Below, one piece after another: positions 15,429-28,282 of a stretch of 64,000 nt of DNA. The notes below the pieces were generated by a model. The model was not told where the DNA came from. It ran no database searches and saw only the letters and a program-made list of their open reading frames with translations. How positions within the stretch are numbered: position 1 is the first letter of the stretch; every line of letters begins with the position of its first letter. This DNA comes from Streptomyces sp. NBC_00335. Lineage in GTDB: Bacteria > Actinomycetota > Actinomycetes > Streptomycetales > Streptomycetaceae. Made by a program: the position numbers and the translations under genes. Where the stretch lies: the NCBI RefSeq assembly GCF_036127095.1, contig NZ_CP108006.1:4703501-4767500 (forward strand). The letters run 5' to 3'.

Positions 15429-17075
15429 CTACGGGGTGACGATCACCCCGTCCACGCGGCCGGCGGCGATGAAGTGGGTGTCGTCGGCGAGTGCGTAGCG
15501 GGCCTGCCAGTAGCCGGTCTGCGTGGCGGTGAAGGTCTTGGTGAAGGTGCCGTCGGCGGCGGTCTTGGAGTAGCCCATGACCTTCCACGTGAAGGTTCCG
15601 GCGGGCCGGAAGTAGTAGTGGACGGTCTGGCCCGCGAAGGGCTTCCAGGTCGGGTCGGCGTGGTTGAGCTTGCCGGTGATGGTGATCGGCTTGCCCTTCT
15701 TGACCGGTTCGGGCGCGGCGTTGAACTCCGGGATGGCCGTCATGGTGCGGACGGCCTTCACGGTGGACGAGGTGGAGCCGTGCAGGGTCTGCATGCCCGC
15801 GTACTGGAGTCGGAGGTGGCCGGCTCCGGGGTAGGGCAGCGTGGTCCGGACCGGGAGCGTGAGGCTGGAGCCGGGGTTGGTACCGGGCATCAGGGCGACG
15901 TCGACGCTCTTGCGAGTGGTCCAGCCGGTCTGGCCGTCCGCAGAGTACTGGACGTCCACCTTCAGCGAGGTGATCCCGGCGGGGATCCGGTACAGGCCGA
16001 GCGCGCCTGTGACGGAGACGGTCTTGGAGGCGCTCACCCATGCTGTGGGGCGGTTGAAGGTGGTCCCGGGCCCGACGGTGAGGGTGACGGACTGGGCCTG
16101 GGACTGCGCCCACTGATCCTTGACCTGGGCCTCCCAGGTGGTGTCCCTGGACAGTTGGGTGGTCCTCGTGAAGCGGCCGCTGTCGTCTGTGAGGACCTGC
16201 TTGAAGCCCACGGAGACGTCGATGCCGGCGGGTACCGGCTTCCACGTGCCCTCGGGGGATTCGTACGTGACGGTGCCGGTGACCTTGGCCTCGGTCCCGT
16301 AAGGGCCGCTCACGTTCGTGGAGTCCAGAGCGACGCGGGTCTCCACCGGGGCCACGGAGACCTCGAAGTAGTCGGTGTCCCTGGCCCCGTTCACCTCGGT
16401 CGCGAGTCCGATGGACGTGGCGGGCTTGCCGTCGTCGTTCCGGAATCCGCTGCTCCCGTTGGCCGTGATCCCGCCCTCGAAGTGTCCGTTCGCATCGGTG
16501 GTCAAGGAGGCGGGGGCCGCGCCGTGCACCGTCGTGACGGCGCCGCCCGTCAACGGCTTCGTCGAGCTGTCGCGCGGGTCGTAGAGGTTGATGTCACCCG
16601 AGACCACAGTGTCGCGGTCGGCGAGCGACAGTTCCGGCTTCGAGTTCTTCACGTTGGAGAAGAGCGGGCGCAGGCGGTAGTTCAGCGTCGTCTTGTTCTT
16701 GTGGAGGATGGGCTCGCCCTGGGTGCCGGTGTACTCCACGTCCACGTCGTACTCCCCGAGCGCGGCCAGCTTCAGCGGGGCGGTCCCGAATGGCGAGGGG
16801 TCCATGCAGGAGGCAGCTTCAGAGCAGGGATCGTCATAGGGCATGCTGACGAACTCCGAGACGGTCAGGACCCGCTGGGCCGTGCCCTTCTTGCGCAGGT
16901 GGACCTTGAGGCCCGCGGGCCGCTTGAGCGATTCGACGTACAGGACGACCTGTTCGTGCTGGGTGGACGCGTAGAACTCCGGATGGGGGTCGGCGGCCTG
17001 GGCGGCCGTGGGCATGGCCAGCATGGCTGCCATGGCCGTGGCGGTGCAGAGCGCGGTGCTGATCAGTTTCTTCAT
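15429..17075 (-). CDS. Secreted Ig-like protein, paralogue 2
   Basis: This 548-residue exported protein is a tandem duplicate of the gene downstream (15340-13700). The signal peptide MKKLISTALCTATAMAA...AAQA cleaves before ADPH. The architecture and many motifs are shared: KVHLRKKGTAQRV, ELGEYDVDVEYTGT-like strands, and a C-terminal domain from FNAAPEPVKKGK to RVDGVIVTP. The DNA encoding the start of that last domain is identical over roughly 37 bases, which suggests recent duplication or gene conversion. Each copy has its own promoter, so they are separate transcripts. Start placed after GGGGGGACCG. Function unknown; probably an extracellular or cell-surface structural or binding protein. 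Confidence 0.8.
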   Translation of the reverse strand: MKKLISTALCTATAMAAMLAMPTAAQAADPHPEFYASTQHEQVVLYVESLKRPAGLKVHLRKKGTAQRVLTVSEFVSMPYDDPCSEAASCMDPSPFGTAPLKLAALGEYDVDVEYTGTQGEPILHKNKTTLNYRLRPLFSNVKNSKPELSLADRDTVVSGDINLYDPRDSSTKPLTGGAVTTVHGAAPASLTTDANGHFEGGITANGSSGFRNDDGKPATSIGLATEVNGARDTDYFEVSVAPVETRVALDSTNVSGPYGTEAKVTGTVTYESPEGTWKPVPAGIDVSVGFKQVLTDDSGRFTRTTQLSRDTTWEAQVKDQWAQSQAQSVTLTVGPGTTFNRPTAWVSASKTVSVTGALGLYRIPAGITSLKVDVQYSADGQTGWTTRKSVDVALMPGTNPGSSLTLPVRTTLPYPGAGHLRLQYAGMQTLHGSTSSTVKAVRTMTAIPEFNAAPEPVKKGKPITITGKLNHADPTWKPFAGQTVHYYFRPAGTFTWKVMGYSKTAADGTFTKTFTATQTGYWQARYALADDTHFIAAGRVDGVIVTP

Positions 17076-17112
17076 CGGTCCCCCCGGGGCGTCGTGCGAC
17101 ATCACCCAGGGG

Positions 17113-17143
17113 GACCGACGGGCGGCCCCGATGGTTGTACGGG
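17113..17143 (-). promoter_or_regulatory. ECF-type promoter of paralogue 2
   Basis: CCCGTACAACC, 16 bases, then GGTC on the minus strand, 38 bases before the ATG. It begins only 17 bases past the stop of the sacsin-like gene. This shows that the secreted gene is independently transcribed. Confidence 0.65.
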
Positions 17144-17159
17144 GACGGCCGGGGAATTC

Positions 17160-20100
17160 TCAGTCGAACCAGCGGTCCCGCGCCAGCTCCGCCGTCCGCG
17201 ACGGGTCCTCCAAGAGGGCCGCCACCTCGAAGCGGCGCGGCCACTGGCCCGCCGCCCAGGCGAGGGCCGCCGCGACGCCCTCCAGGGTGGAGGCGTGCAG
17301 GGTGCCGTCCGGGGTGCGGCGCCAGTCGAGCTCGATGCCGCCCGCCTGGAGCTCCTCGTGCTCCACGTAGCTCTTCGGGGTGGCCGGGCCCAGGAGCTGG
17401 TGCACGGATTCGGGGACCTCGTGCTCCTCGCCCTCGGTGGTGACCTCCGCCGGGACGGTCTCCGAGAGGCGCCGGACCTGGAACAGCTCCGCCAGGTCGG
17501 CGGCCCGGGACGGGGCGACGGGGAGGAGCGGCAGGCCCGCCGTGAGGGGGAGCAGGTCCGGGGCGTCCGCGATCAGCGCGTCGGCCGCGTCCACCACGAC
17601 CACCTCGCCGTCCACGACCGCGCGCAGCTCGTCGGGCAGGGTGACCTGCTCGGGGTCCAGCTCGGCCAGCGCCCCGTACAGGCCGTGCAGTTGGCGTCCG
17701 CCGACCTCCCGGTCCGGGTCGGCGAGGCGGCCCAGCAGCTCGGCGGCGCCGCCCGGCTCCTCCAGCAGGGCGGGCACGGTGGTGCGTACGCCCAGGGCCC
17801 GCAGGACCTGCTCGTCCTCGAAGCCGGTGGCGTCCGCCGGGGTGTAGAGGCCGGCCAGCAGCGGGTCGCCGCCCGCCGAGCGCAGGCCGGCCGGGCGGCG
17901 GCCGTCCAGGACGGGGTGGTCGCGCAGCCACCAGGCGGTGTACGAGCGCACGGAGCGGGTGGTGCCGTCCGGGAGCAGGACCCGCACGGGCTGGGTCAGG
18001 GCGTCGCGCAGCGGGGGCTGGGCCAGCATGGCCAGGGCCTGCGGCCAGCAGTCGTCGTCGACCAGGTCGAGGTCCCGTACGGCGACCAGCTCGGTGGCGA
18101 CCGGCGGCACGGGGGTGTCGGGGAGCTGGTCCAGGAGGTCCTCGCACCACACGTCGACGGCGTCGAGCAGACCGGCGTCGTCGGGCTCGGCGAAGTCCCC
18201 GTCGCGGGGCTCCAGTTCGTCGGGGTCCAGGACCACGTCGGTGGCGCGGACCAGCTGGAAGGTGGCCAGGACGCCCACGGCGGTGAGGGTCCGCTCGTCC
18301 CAGCGTTCCACCAACTCGGCGTCCACGTACGGGATCTCGTCCTCGCGGACCACGGAGGCCAGCGGGGAGCCGGGCAGCAGCAGTTCGCCGGCCGGGGTCG
18401 GCTCGCCGTCCTCGTCGGGCAGGGCGAGCGCGCCCAGCCACGGCTCGTCGCCGGGGGAGAGCTCGGCGTCGCGGACCAGGCCGAGGACGATGTCGGCGAG
18501 TTCCTCGGGGTCGAGGGCGTCCTCGTCCCAGATCTCCCCGGAGTCCAGGGAGGCCGCGACGGCCGCCCGTACCTGCGGGGTGGTCAGGACGGCGCGCGGG
18601 CTCGCCGGGAGCGCGCCGAGCTTCTCCAGCAGCGGGTGCACCGCGTCGGGGTGGGCCACCTTCAGGCCGAGCCGGGCCAGGCTCTGGGGGGTGCCCGACC
18701 GGGGGGCGTCCGCGCCGGGCAGCAGCAGGTGCCGGGGCCCGATCGCGGTACGGCCGTCGGCCAGCGGTACGGGGAGGCCGGAGAGCCGTTCCGGGTCGAC
18801 CCCGGCGAGGCTGTCGTAGAGCCGGTACCACCATTCCGGGGTCCGCTCGATGCCCGCGATCCGCTCGATGGCCTCGCCCAGCGGCAGCCGGCCCACGCCC
18901 AGGGTGCGCAGTTCGGGGCGGCGCTCCAGCCCGGCCGGGAGCAGGGTCGGCAGCACCTCCGCGAGGACCCGTACGGTGTCGGCGCCCGCGCCCTCCACCA
19001 CCTCGGCCTCGAAGGGGCGCAGGGCGGCCCGCTCCAGCGGCTCCCCCTCCGCCGGCTCCTCGGGCGGTGCGGCCGGTGCGAGGAAGGCCGTACGGGGCAG
19101 GCGCGCGATGACGGCCGCGCGCAGGGCCCCGTCGAGCTCGCCCTTGCCGAGCGGGCCGGGTACGAGGTCCACGAGCGCGGTGCTCACCGGGTCCCAGGAG
19201 CCCAGCAGTTCGGCGTACGCGTCGGCCGCGCGCTCCACGAGGAAGTCGGTCAGCGGCCCCGGCGCGGGGTGCCGGCGGGTGGTGTCCAGCGGCAGGGTCG
19301 CGATGAGCAGCGCGGGGATGCCGAGGGGTTCGTCGGTCGGGGTCGGCGCGTGCACCACGGGGGCGGTCGCGGGGCGGACCGGGGCGCCTTCGGCGTCGAC
19401 GGGCACGGACCAGGACACCGCCCAGACGGGCCGCAGCCGTTCCTCGACGGGGCGGTCGGCGAGCAGCGCCTTCTCGATGGGACCGGAGTGGCGCACGGTA
19501 CGCCAGCGCCTGGGGCCGGACGCGGTGTCCGAGGCGGAGTCGGCGATGACGGTGTACGGGCCTTCGACGCGGCGGGTCAGTGTCCGCACACCCCCGGCCG
19601 GTGTGTCCACGACGACCTCGGCGAGCCCGGGCAGGGTCAGCAGCAGGGCGTCGTCCACGGCGGCGAGCAGCCGCCCGGCCAGCTCCTCGGCGGCGGCGTC
19701 GCGCAGCGGGAGGACCACGACGGTGTCGTAGCCCTCGGGCGCGGTTCCCTCGGCGGGCAACGGGAGGCGCAGCAGCGGGACGTGGCCGTCGCGGCGGCGC
19801 AGTTCCTCGCCGAGTCCGGAGCTGCCGACGGAGGCTCCCCGGGCCAGCTCCCGGGCCTCGGCCAGGGACCAGCGCACACCGCCGTGCCGGCCGAGGACGG
19901 CGGGCTCGTCGGAGACGGCCAGGACGGCGGCGAAGCCGACGCCGAAGCGGCCGACGCTCCCGGAGGAGTCGTCGCGCTTGGCGGAGGCGCGCAGTGTGGA
20001 CAGGGACTCCACGCCGGTGGCGTCCAGCGGGGAGCCGGTGTTGGAGACGGCGAGCAGCGCGTGCCCGTCGGGCTGGTCGGTGCCCGCGTGCAGGGTGAGC

Positions 20101-20327
20101 CGCAGCCGGCCGGGGACCCCGGCGCGGGCGGCCGCGTCGGCGGCGTTCTGCGCGAGTTCGACGACGAGCCGGTCGCGGTAGCCGCCGAGCGCCAGGTCCT
20201 CCTCGGCGTTGGCGTCCTCGCGGAAGCGGGCCGGGCCGGCGCCCCAGGCGTCGAGCACCCCGCGCCGCAGCCGGGCCGTGCCGAAGGGGTCCACGCCGTC
20301 CTGGGCCGCCGTCACTCGCACGCTCAC
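17160..20327 (-). CDS. Sacsin-like GHKL ATPase
   Basis: This 1055-residue cytosolic protein has an N-terminal GHKL (Hsp90-like) ATP-binding domain. ELAQNAADAA is the N-box with its Mg2+-binding Asn. VSNTGSPLDATGVESL matches the G1 region, and GSVGRFGVGFAAVLAVSD the G2 lid. This layout is the sacsin N-terminal ATP-binding-like family, annotated in actinomycetes as an Hsp90-like chaperone-related protein. The remaining ~800 residues are rich in acidic residues and proline, without a second recognisable domain. The start GTG gives MSVRVTAAQDGVDPFG. It is divergent from a TerD gene. Function is not established; a role in protein quality control or nucleic-acid defence is only inference. Confidence 0.8.
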   Translation of the reverse strand: MSVRVTAAQDGVDPFGTARLRRGVLDAWGAGPARFREDANAEEDLALGGYRDRLVVELAQNAADAAARAGVPGRLRLTLHAGTDQPDGHALLAVSNTGSPLDATGVESLSTLRASAKRDDSSGSVGRFGVGFAAVLAVSDEPAVLGRHGGVRWSLAEARELARGASVGSSGLGEELRRRDGHVPLLRLPLPAEGTAPEGYDTVVVLPLRDAAAEELAGRLLAAVDDALLLTLPGLAEVVVDTPAGGVRTLTRRVEGPYTVIADSASDTASGPRRWRTVRHSGPIEKALLADRPVEERLRPVWAVSWSVPVDAEGAPVRPATAPVVHAPTPTDEPLGIPALLIATLPLDTTRRHPAPGPLTDFLVERAADAYAELLGSWDPVSTALVDLVPGPLGKGELDGALRAAVIARLPRTAFLAPAAPPEEPAEGEPLERAALRPFEAEVVEGAGADTVRVLAEVLPTLLPAGLERRPELRTLGVGRLPLGEAIERIAGIERTPEWWYRLYDSLAGVDPERLSGLPVPLADGRTAIGPRHLLLPGADAPRSGTPQSLARLGLKVAHPDAVHPLLEKLGALPASPRAVLTTPQVRAAVAASLDSGEIWDEDALDPEELADIVLGLVRDAELSPGDEPWLGALALPDEDGEPTPAGELLLPGSPLASVVREDEIPYVDAELVERWDERTLTAVGVLATFQLVRATDVVLDPDELEPRDGDFAEPDDAGLLDAVDVWCEDLLDQLPDTPVPPVATELVAVRDLDLVDDDCWPQALAMLAQPPLRDALTQPVRVLLPDGTTRSVRSYTAWWLRDHPVLDGRRPAGLRSAGGDPLLAGLYTPADATGFEDEQVLRALGVRTTVPALLEEPGGAAELLGRLADPDREVGGRQLHGLYGALAELDPEQVTLPDELRAVVDGEVVVVDAADALIADAPDLLPLTAGLPLLPVAPSRAADLAELFQVRRLSETVPAEVTTEGEEHEVPESVHQLLGPATPKSYVEHEELQAGGIELDWRRTPDGTLHASTLEGVAAALAWAAGQWPRRFEVAALLEDPSRTAELARDRWFD

Positions 20328-20342
20328 GCTGCTGCCTCCAAG

Positions 20343-20382
20343 CTGTACTGCGCTGTACCGCGCCGTATCGCGCCGTACGGCA
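20343..20382. repeat. Tandem 10-base repeat, four units
   Basis: Four imperfect units of the form CYGTAYYGCG sit just upstream of the sacsin-like gene start, in the promoter region between divergent genes. Confidence 0.65.
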
Positions 20383-20504
20383 TCCGCGGAACACCGGATG
20401 CCGAGGCCCCGAAGGTATCGCGTACGTCGAGCGGCTCCGCAAACGAACCGGCTTCAGGCAGACTGCAGGAGTCGGTATCGCACAGCTATTTGTGAGGATT
20501 GCGC

Positions 20505-21089
20505 ATGATCACGCTCACCAAGGAAGACGGCCCCGCGGACCTGGGCGGCGTAACCCACCTGTCCATCGGAGTGTCGTGGGACCCCACCGTGGGCAGCAGC
20601 GGCGGCCTGTTGGGCAAGCTCAAGCGGAAGGTCGGGACCGACCTGGACCTGATCGCGATCGCCATGCAGGGCGCGGACCCCGTCCGCCTCGCGGGTCTCG
20701 ACTCCCTGGACCCCATGGGCAACGGCTCGCTGCGCCACAGCGGGGACAACCAGACCGGCCACGGCGACGGCGACGACGAGACGGTGACCGTCGAGTTCGC
20801 CCGGATACCGGGCAACGTCACGTCCATCGTCTTCGTCGCCGCCGCGTACAAGAAGGGCAGTTCCTTCCAGAGCGCCCGCAACATCAGCTTCAAGGTGTAC
20901 GACGGCACGGGCGGCAGCACCCAGCAGGTCGCCGACATCTGGCCGAGCCTGCTCGGGAGCGACAACGGCTGCGCCGTGGCCAAGGCGGTCCGGGACGGGG
21001 CCGGCTGGAAGCTGCACGTCATCAACGAGACCGGGAAGATCAAGCCGGGCGACGAGCAGGCCCTCATGCGTTTCGCCGTGGCGAAGTAG
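20505..21089 (+). CDS. TerD family protein
   Basis: This 194-residue protein belongs to the TerD/TerZ family. The opening MITLTKEDGPADLGGVTHLSIGVSWDP, DLDLIAIAM and FARIPGNVTSIVFVAAAY match the conserved strands that bind calcium in TerD. Family members are linked to tellurite tolerance, stress responses and, in Streptomyces, differentiation. The ATG has GAGG seven bases upstream; an upstream in-frame ATG two codons earlier is less well placed. It is divergent from the sacsin-like ATPase, and its 3' end is 13 bases from the convergent sortase gene. No other ter genes lie in the window, as is usual for scattered Streptomyces TerD paralogues. Confidence 0.88.
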   Translation: MITLTKEDGPADLGGVTHLSIGVSWDPTVGSSGGLLGKLKRKVGTDLDLIAIAMQGADPVRLAGLDSLDPMGNGSLRHSGDNQTGHGDGDDETVTVEFARIPGNVTSIVFVAAAYKKGSSFQSARNISFKVYDGTGGSTQQVADIWPSLLGSDNGCAVAKAVRDGAGWKLHVINETGKIKPGDEQALMRFAVAK

Positions 21090-21102
21090 CCCGGTCAGGG
21101 GG

Positions 21103-21747
21103 CTACTCCTGCCCGACGAGGTGGGCGAACACCACGACGTTGGCGTCCCAGTGGCGGTCCTTGGTGAGGTTGCCGCCGCAGGTGATGATGCGGAGCTCGG
21201 CCTTGCCGTGGGTGTCGCCGTAGACCTTGTCGGTCGGGAACCGGTCCTTCTTGAACGTGTCGATCTCGTCCACGGCGAAGACGGCGGTGGAGCCGTCGTC
21301 GCGGTGGACCTCGATCTTCTCGTCCTTCTTCAGCTTCTTGAGGTTGTAGAAGACGGCCTCGGCGGTCTGGGGCGTGTCCATGTGCCCGACGATGGCGGCC
21401 GCGCCCTTCTCCCCGGGGGTCGGGCCCTCCTTGTACCAGGCCGCGTCCATGGGCTTGGCGAAGTCGGGCTCCTTCATGGCGCCCTGGTCGTCGAGTCCGA
21501 CGGTGTCGAGCGGGGCATCGACCTTGATGTCCGGGATCACGATGCGGTCCGGGACGGAGGGGCTCAGCACCGAGGCGGACTTGGCGTCGGCCGCGTCGTT
21601 CTTGGCCGCGCCGCCGGCCGCGTCGCCGCCGGAGGAGCAGGAAGAGATCAGGAAGACCGTGAGCGCCGAGGCGCCCGCCAGGGCGGCCACGCGCAGTGCG
21701 CGGCCGCTCCGGCGGGGGGCGCGTTCAGGGGCGGACTGCTCAGCCAT
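21103..21747 (-). CDS. Class F sortase
   Basis: This 214-residue exported transpeptidase has the catalytic triad of sortases: His122 (AIVGHMDTP), Cys190 (LRIITCGG) and Arg198 (DRHWDANVVVFAH). It fits class F by size and by the GHMDTP and NVVVFAHL surroundings. The N-terminus has a basic segment, one hydrophobic helix and ISSC37, a lipobox-like sequence, so it could be a lipoprotein or signal-anchored. The start overlaps the end of the upstream exported-protein gene by eight bases, implying translational coupling and joint function. Class F enzymes in actinobacteria are often of unknown substrate. Confidence 0.9.
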   Translation of the reverse strand: MAEQSAPERAPRRSGRALRVAALAGASALTVFLISSCSSGGDAAGGAAKNDAADAKSASVLSPSVPDRIVIPDIKVDAPLDTVGLDDQGAMKEPDFAKPMDAAWYKEGPTPGEKGAAAIVGHMDTPQTAEAVFYNLKKLKKDEKIEVHRDDGSTAVFAVDEIDTFKKDRFPTDKVYGDTHGKAELRIITCGGNLTKDRHWDANVVVFAHLVGQE

Positions 21748-22549
21748 GGTTCGCGGCGTCCGAGGGGACCCAGCCGAGGGGGGCCTGGCCGGTGTTCACG
21801 GAACCCTTGGGGGTCTTGTGGTGGCTCGGGTCGACCGGGGTCGGCTTCGGCTTCGGGTTGACCGGGCCGGTGGCGTCGGTGGAGAACTTGACGGTGTCGA
21901 ACTTCTTGCCGCCCGCGTAGGCCTCGACGCCGTAGTAGCCGGACTTGACGTCCTTGGCGACGACCGCGGTACCGGTCCAGACGCCCTTGCCGTTGCTCTT
22001 CAGGTTGACCTGGCCGCCGAAGGCGTCGGACTTGACGAACGCGCTCTTCTCGTTGGCCGCCGTCTTGATGGTGACCTGGATCTTGTCGCCGGGCTTGCCG
22101 TGGTCCTGGGACAGGCTCAGCGTGGAGTCGGCCGGGGTGGGGGTCGGCTTCGGGGTGGGCTTGCCGTCCTTGACCGTGATCTCCGCGGTGGCCTGGAGCT
22201 TCTCGCCCTTGGGGCCCGTTCCGGTGAGGGAGATGCCGTAGTTGCCGTCGGCGACCTTGGCGATCGTGGCGGTGGCGCCGCGCCCGTCGGTCATCTTCAC
22301 GTCGTTCAGGGCCTTGGAGGAGATGGACAGGTTCGTCGAGCCGTCCGGGACCTCCATCGACATCTGGACGGAGTCGCCCGGCTTGCCGGAGGAGGGCGAG
22401 AGCTTCAGGGCCACCGGGGCGGTCTTGGCGTCGGCGCTCGCGCTGCTGTGCGCGGTCGGAACGGAGTCGGCGGCGAACGCGACGGCGGGGGCTGCCAGGG
22501 CCATCGACGAGGCGAGGGCGATGGCCGAGAGGGTGAGTGCCTTGCGCAT
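21740..22549 (-). CDS. Exported protein coupled to sortase
   Basis: This 269-residue secreted protein has a clear signal peptide, MRKALTLSAIALASSMALAA, preceded by a perfect GGAGGAACCCC ribosome-binding site. The mature protein has two related ~75-residue beta modules. Each begins like LKLSPSSGKPGDSVQM or LSLSQDHGKPGDKIQV, and they are separated by a proline/threonine linker (KPTPKPTPTPAD). A second Lys/Pro linker and the tail GSVNTGQAPLGWVPSD end it. There is no LPxTG-type motif followed by a membrane helix and basic tail, so it is not a standard sortase substrate despite being fused in expression to the class F sortase gene. It resembles other Streptomyces proteins found beside such sortases. 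Confidence 0.82.
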   Translation of the reverse strand: MRKALTLSAIALASSMALAAPAVAFAADSVPTAHSSASADAKTAPVALKLSPSSGKPGDSVQMSMEVPDGSTNLSISSKALNDVKMTDGRGATATIAKVADGNYGISLTGTGPKGEKLQATAEITVKDGKPTPKPTPTPADSTLSLSQDHGKPGDKIQVTIKTAANEKSAFVKSDAFGGQVNLKSNGKGVWTGTAVVAKDVKSGYYGVEAYAGGKKFDTVKFSTDATGPVNPKPKPTPVDPSHHKTPKGSVNTGQAPLGWVPSDAANHG

Positions 22550-22791
22550 GGGGTTCCTCCTGAACGGGCCGGGGTTCGTTCCCGGCACACCAGACATGAG
22601 GGACATCCTGGGGTGGTTGGTTGCGCCCCTCCGAGGGGCCGGGAGAGGCCCCTGCCGAAGGTCCCGGGGCACAAAACCGCAGGCGGCGGAGGGGGCGGTG
22701 ATCTTCCGTTTGCGGCCTCTTTGCCCCGATTTTTGGGACCAAGGTCCCGGAGTTCCGGGCCGGGTGGAGGGCCTTGGTCTTCAGGGATCGT

Positions 22792-22835
22792 TCAGGACTG
22801 CCTCAGGACCGCCTCAGGACCTCCTCAGGACCGCC
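22792..22835. repeat. Tandem 11-base repeat, four units
   Basis: Four consecutive units close to TCAGGACCGCC lie just downstream of the serC terminator. Confidence 0.75.
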
Positions 22836-22867
22836 GCAGGGCCTCTCCATCGCGGTCCGGACAACGC

Positions 22868-22902
22868 GAAGCCCCCGGTGACGAGGTGTCACCGGGGGCT
22901 TC
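22868..22902. terminator. Terminator of serC
   Basis: A perfect 15-base-pair stem, GAAGCCCCCGGTGAC with its reverse complement and loop GAGGT, lies 61 bases beyond the serC stop codon. Confidence 0.85.
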
Positions 22903-22962
22903 GGAGCGTGTCGGTCCTGGTGGACCGGTTCGGACAGGGTGGACCGTGCCTGACCGGGTCGG

Positions 22963-27221
<4,259 letters not shown>

Positions 27222-27268
27222 GGCAAAACACGGAAGCACGCTCCTTACCGACCCCCTAATCTGGATAA

Positions 27269-28282
27269 ATGCCCGCACCCTCCTCACCCACGAGCACCAG
27301 CACGAGCACCAGCACGAGCACCGCCACGCCCACCGAGCCCTCGCGAGCGACCACCACCACCGCCCCCGCCGACGGCTCCTTCCGGGCCCGCTTCGGCCCC
27401 GTCGCCCTGGTGGTCACCGCGGGCGTCTCGGTGCAGTTCGGCGCCGCCCTCGCGGTGATGCTCATGCCGCGGGCGGGCGCGGCCGGCGTGGTCACGCTGC
27501 GGCTCGCCGCGGCCGCGCTGGTGCTGCTGCTCGTCTGCCGGCCCAAGGTGCGCGGGTACTCCCGCTCCGACTGGTCGACCGTGGTGTGGTTCGGCGTGAC
27601 CATGGCCGGCATGAACGGGTTCATCTACCAGGCCATCGACCGCATCCCCCTCGGCCCCGCCGTCACCCTGGAGGTGCTGGGCCCCCTGGTGCTCTCCGTC
27701 GTCGTCTCCCGCCGCCTGCTCAACCTGCTGTGGGCCGGGCTGGCGCTGGCCGGAGTCGTCCTGCTGTCCACCCACGGCGGAGGCGGCCTCGGCGGGCTCG
27801 ACCCGCTGGGCGTGGCCTTCGCCCTCGCGGCGGGCGGCATGTGGGCGGCGTACATCGTGTTCAGCGCGCGGACCGGCCGCCGGTTCCCGCAGGCCGACGG
27901 GCTGGCGCTGGCGATGGCCGTGGCCGCCGTACTGTCCCTGCCGCTCGGTGTGATCGAGGCCGGCTCGGCCCTGCTGCACCCCAGCACCCTGCTCCTGGGC
28001 CTCGGCGTGGCGCTGCTGTCCTCGGTCCTGCCGTACACGCTGGAACTGCTCGCCCTGCGCAGGCTCCCGGCGCCGACCTTCGCGATCCTGATGAGCCTGG
28101 AGCCCGCGATCGCCGCGACGGCCGGGTTCCTGATCCTGAACCAGGCGCTGTCCGCGCTCGACGCGGCGGCGATCGCGCTGGTCATCGTCGCGAGCATGGG
28201 CGCGGTCCGCTCGCAGACCCGCCCGAGCCCGCCGTCCGGGTCTCAGGCCGTCGTCGAGGGGTCCGGTGCGGGCAGGAACTGA
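27269..28282 (+). CDS. EamA family transporter (RhtA-like)
   Basis: This 337-residue drug/metabolite transporter has ten membrane helices in two EamA repeats (second repeat from LGVAFALAAGGMWAAYIVFS). It resembles RhtA-type exporters of threonine or homoserine. The N-terminal ~30 residues are a Thr/Ser/Ala low-complexity stretch (TSTSTSTSTAT) encoded by AGCACC repeats. No Shine-Dalgarno precedes the ATG. TAATCT lies seven bases upstream as a possible -10, so the mRNA may be leaderless. The end overlaps the convergent heme-oxygenase-fold gene by 40 bases. Substrate inferred by family only. Confidence 0.88.
   Translation: MPAPSSPTSTSTSTSTSTATPTEPSRATTTTAPADGSFRARFGPVALVVTAGVSVQFGAALAVMLMPRAGAAGVVTLRLAAAALVLLLVCRPKVRGYSRSDWSTVVWFGVTMAGMNGFIYQAIDRIPLGPAVTLEVLGPLVLSVVVSRRLLNLLWAGLALAGVVLLSTHGGGGLGGLDPLGVAFALAAGGMWAAYIVFSARTGRRFPQADGLALAMAVAAVLSLPLGVIEAGSALLHPSTLLLGLGVALLSSVLPYTLELLALRRLPAPTFAILMSLEPAIAATAGFLILNQALSALDAAAIALVIVASMGAVRSQTRPSPPSGSQAVVEGSGAGRN

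Larger units (their letters stand above)
22550..22962. other. Intergenic region between serC and the sortase unit
   Basis: No gene is supported in these 413 bases. They contain the promoter region of the exported protein/sortase unit, an 11-base tandem repeat and the terminator of serC. Open frames here on the plus strand have no family features. Confidence 0.6.

Noticed and set aside
14958..20495. A plus-strand open frame of 1845 codons opposite the secreted paralogue 2 and sacsin-like genes
   Set aside because: It is antisense to well-supported genes, rich in Gly/Arg/Val as expected for a shadow frame in GC-rich DNA, and has no domain or ribosome-binding site.
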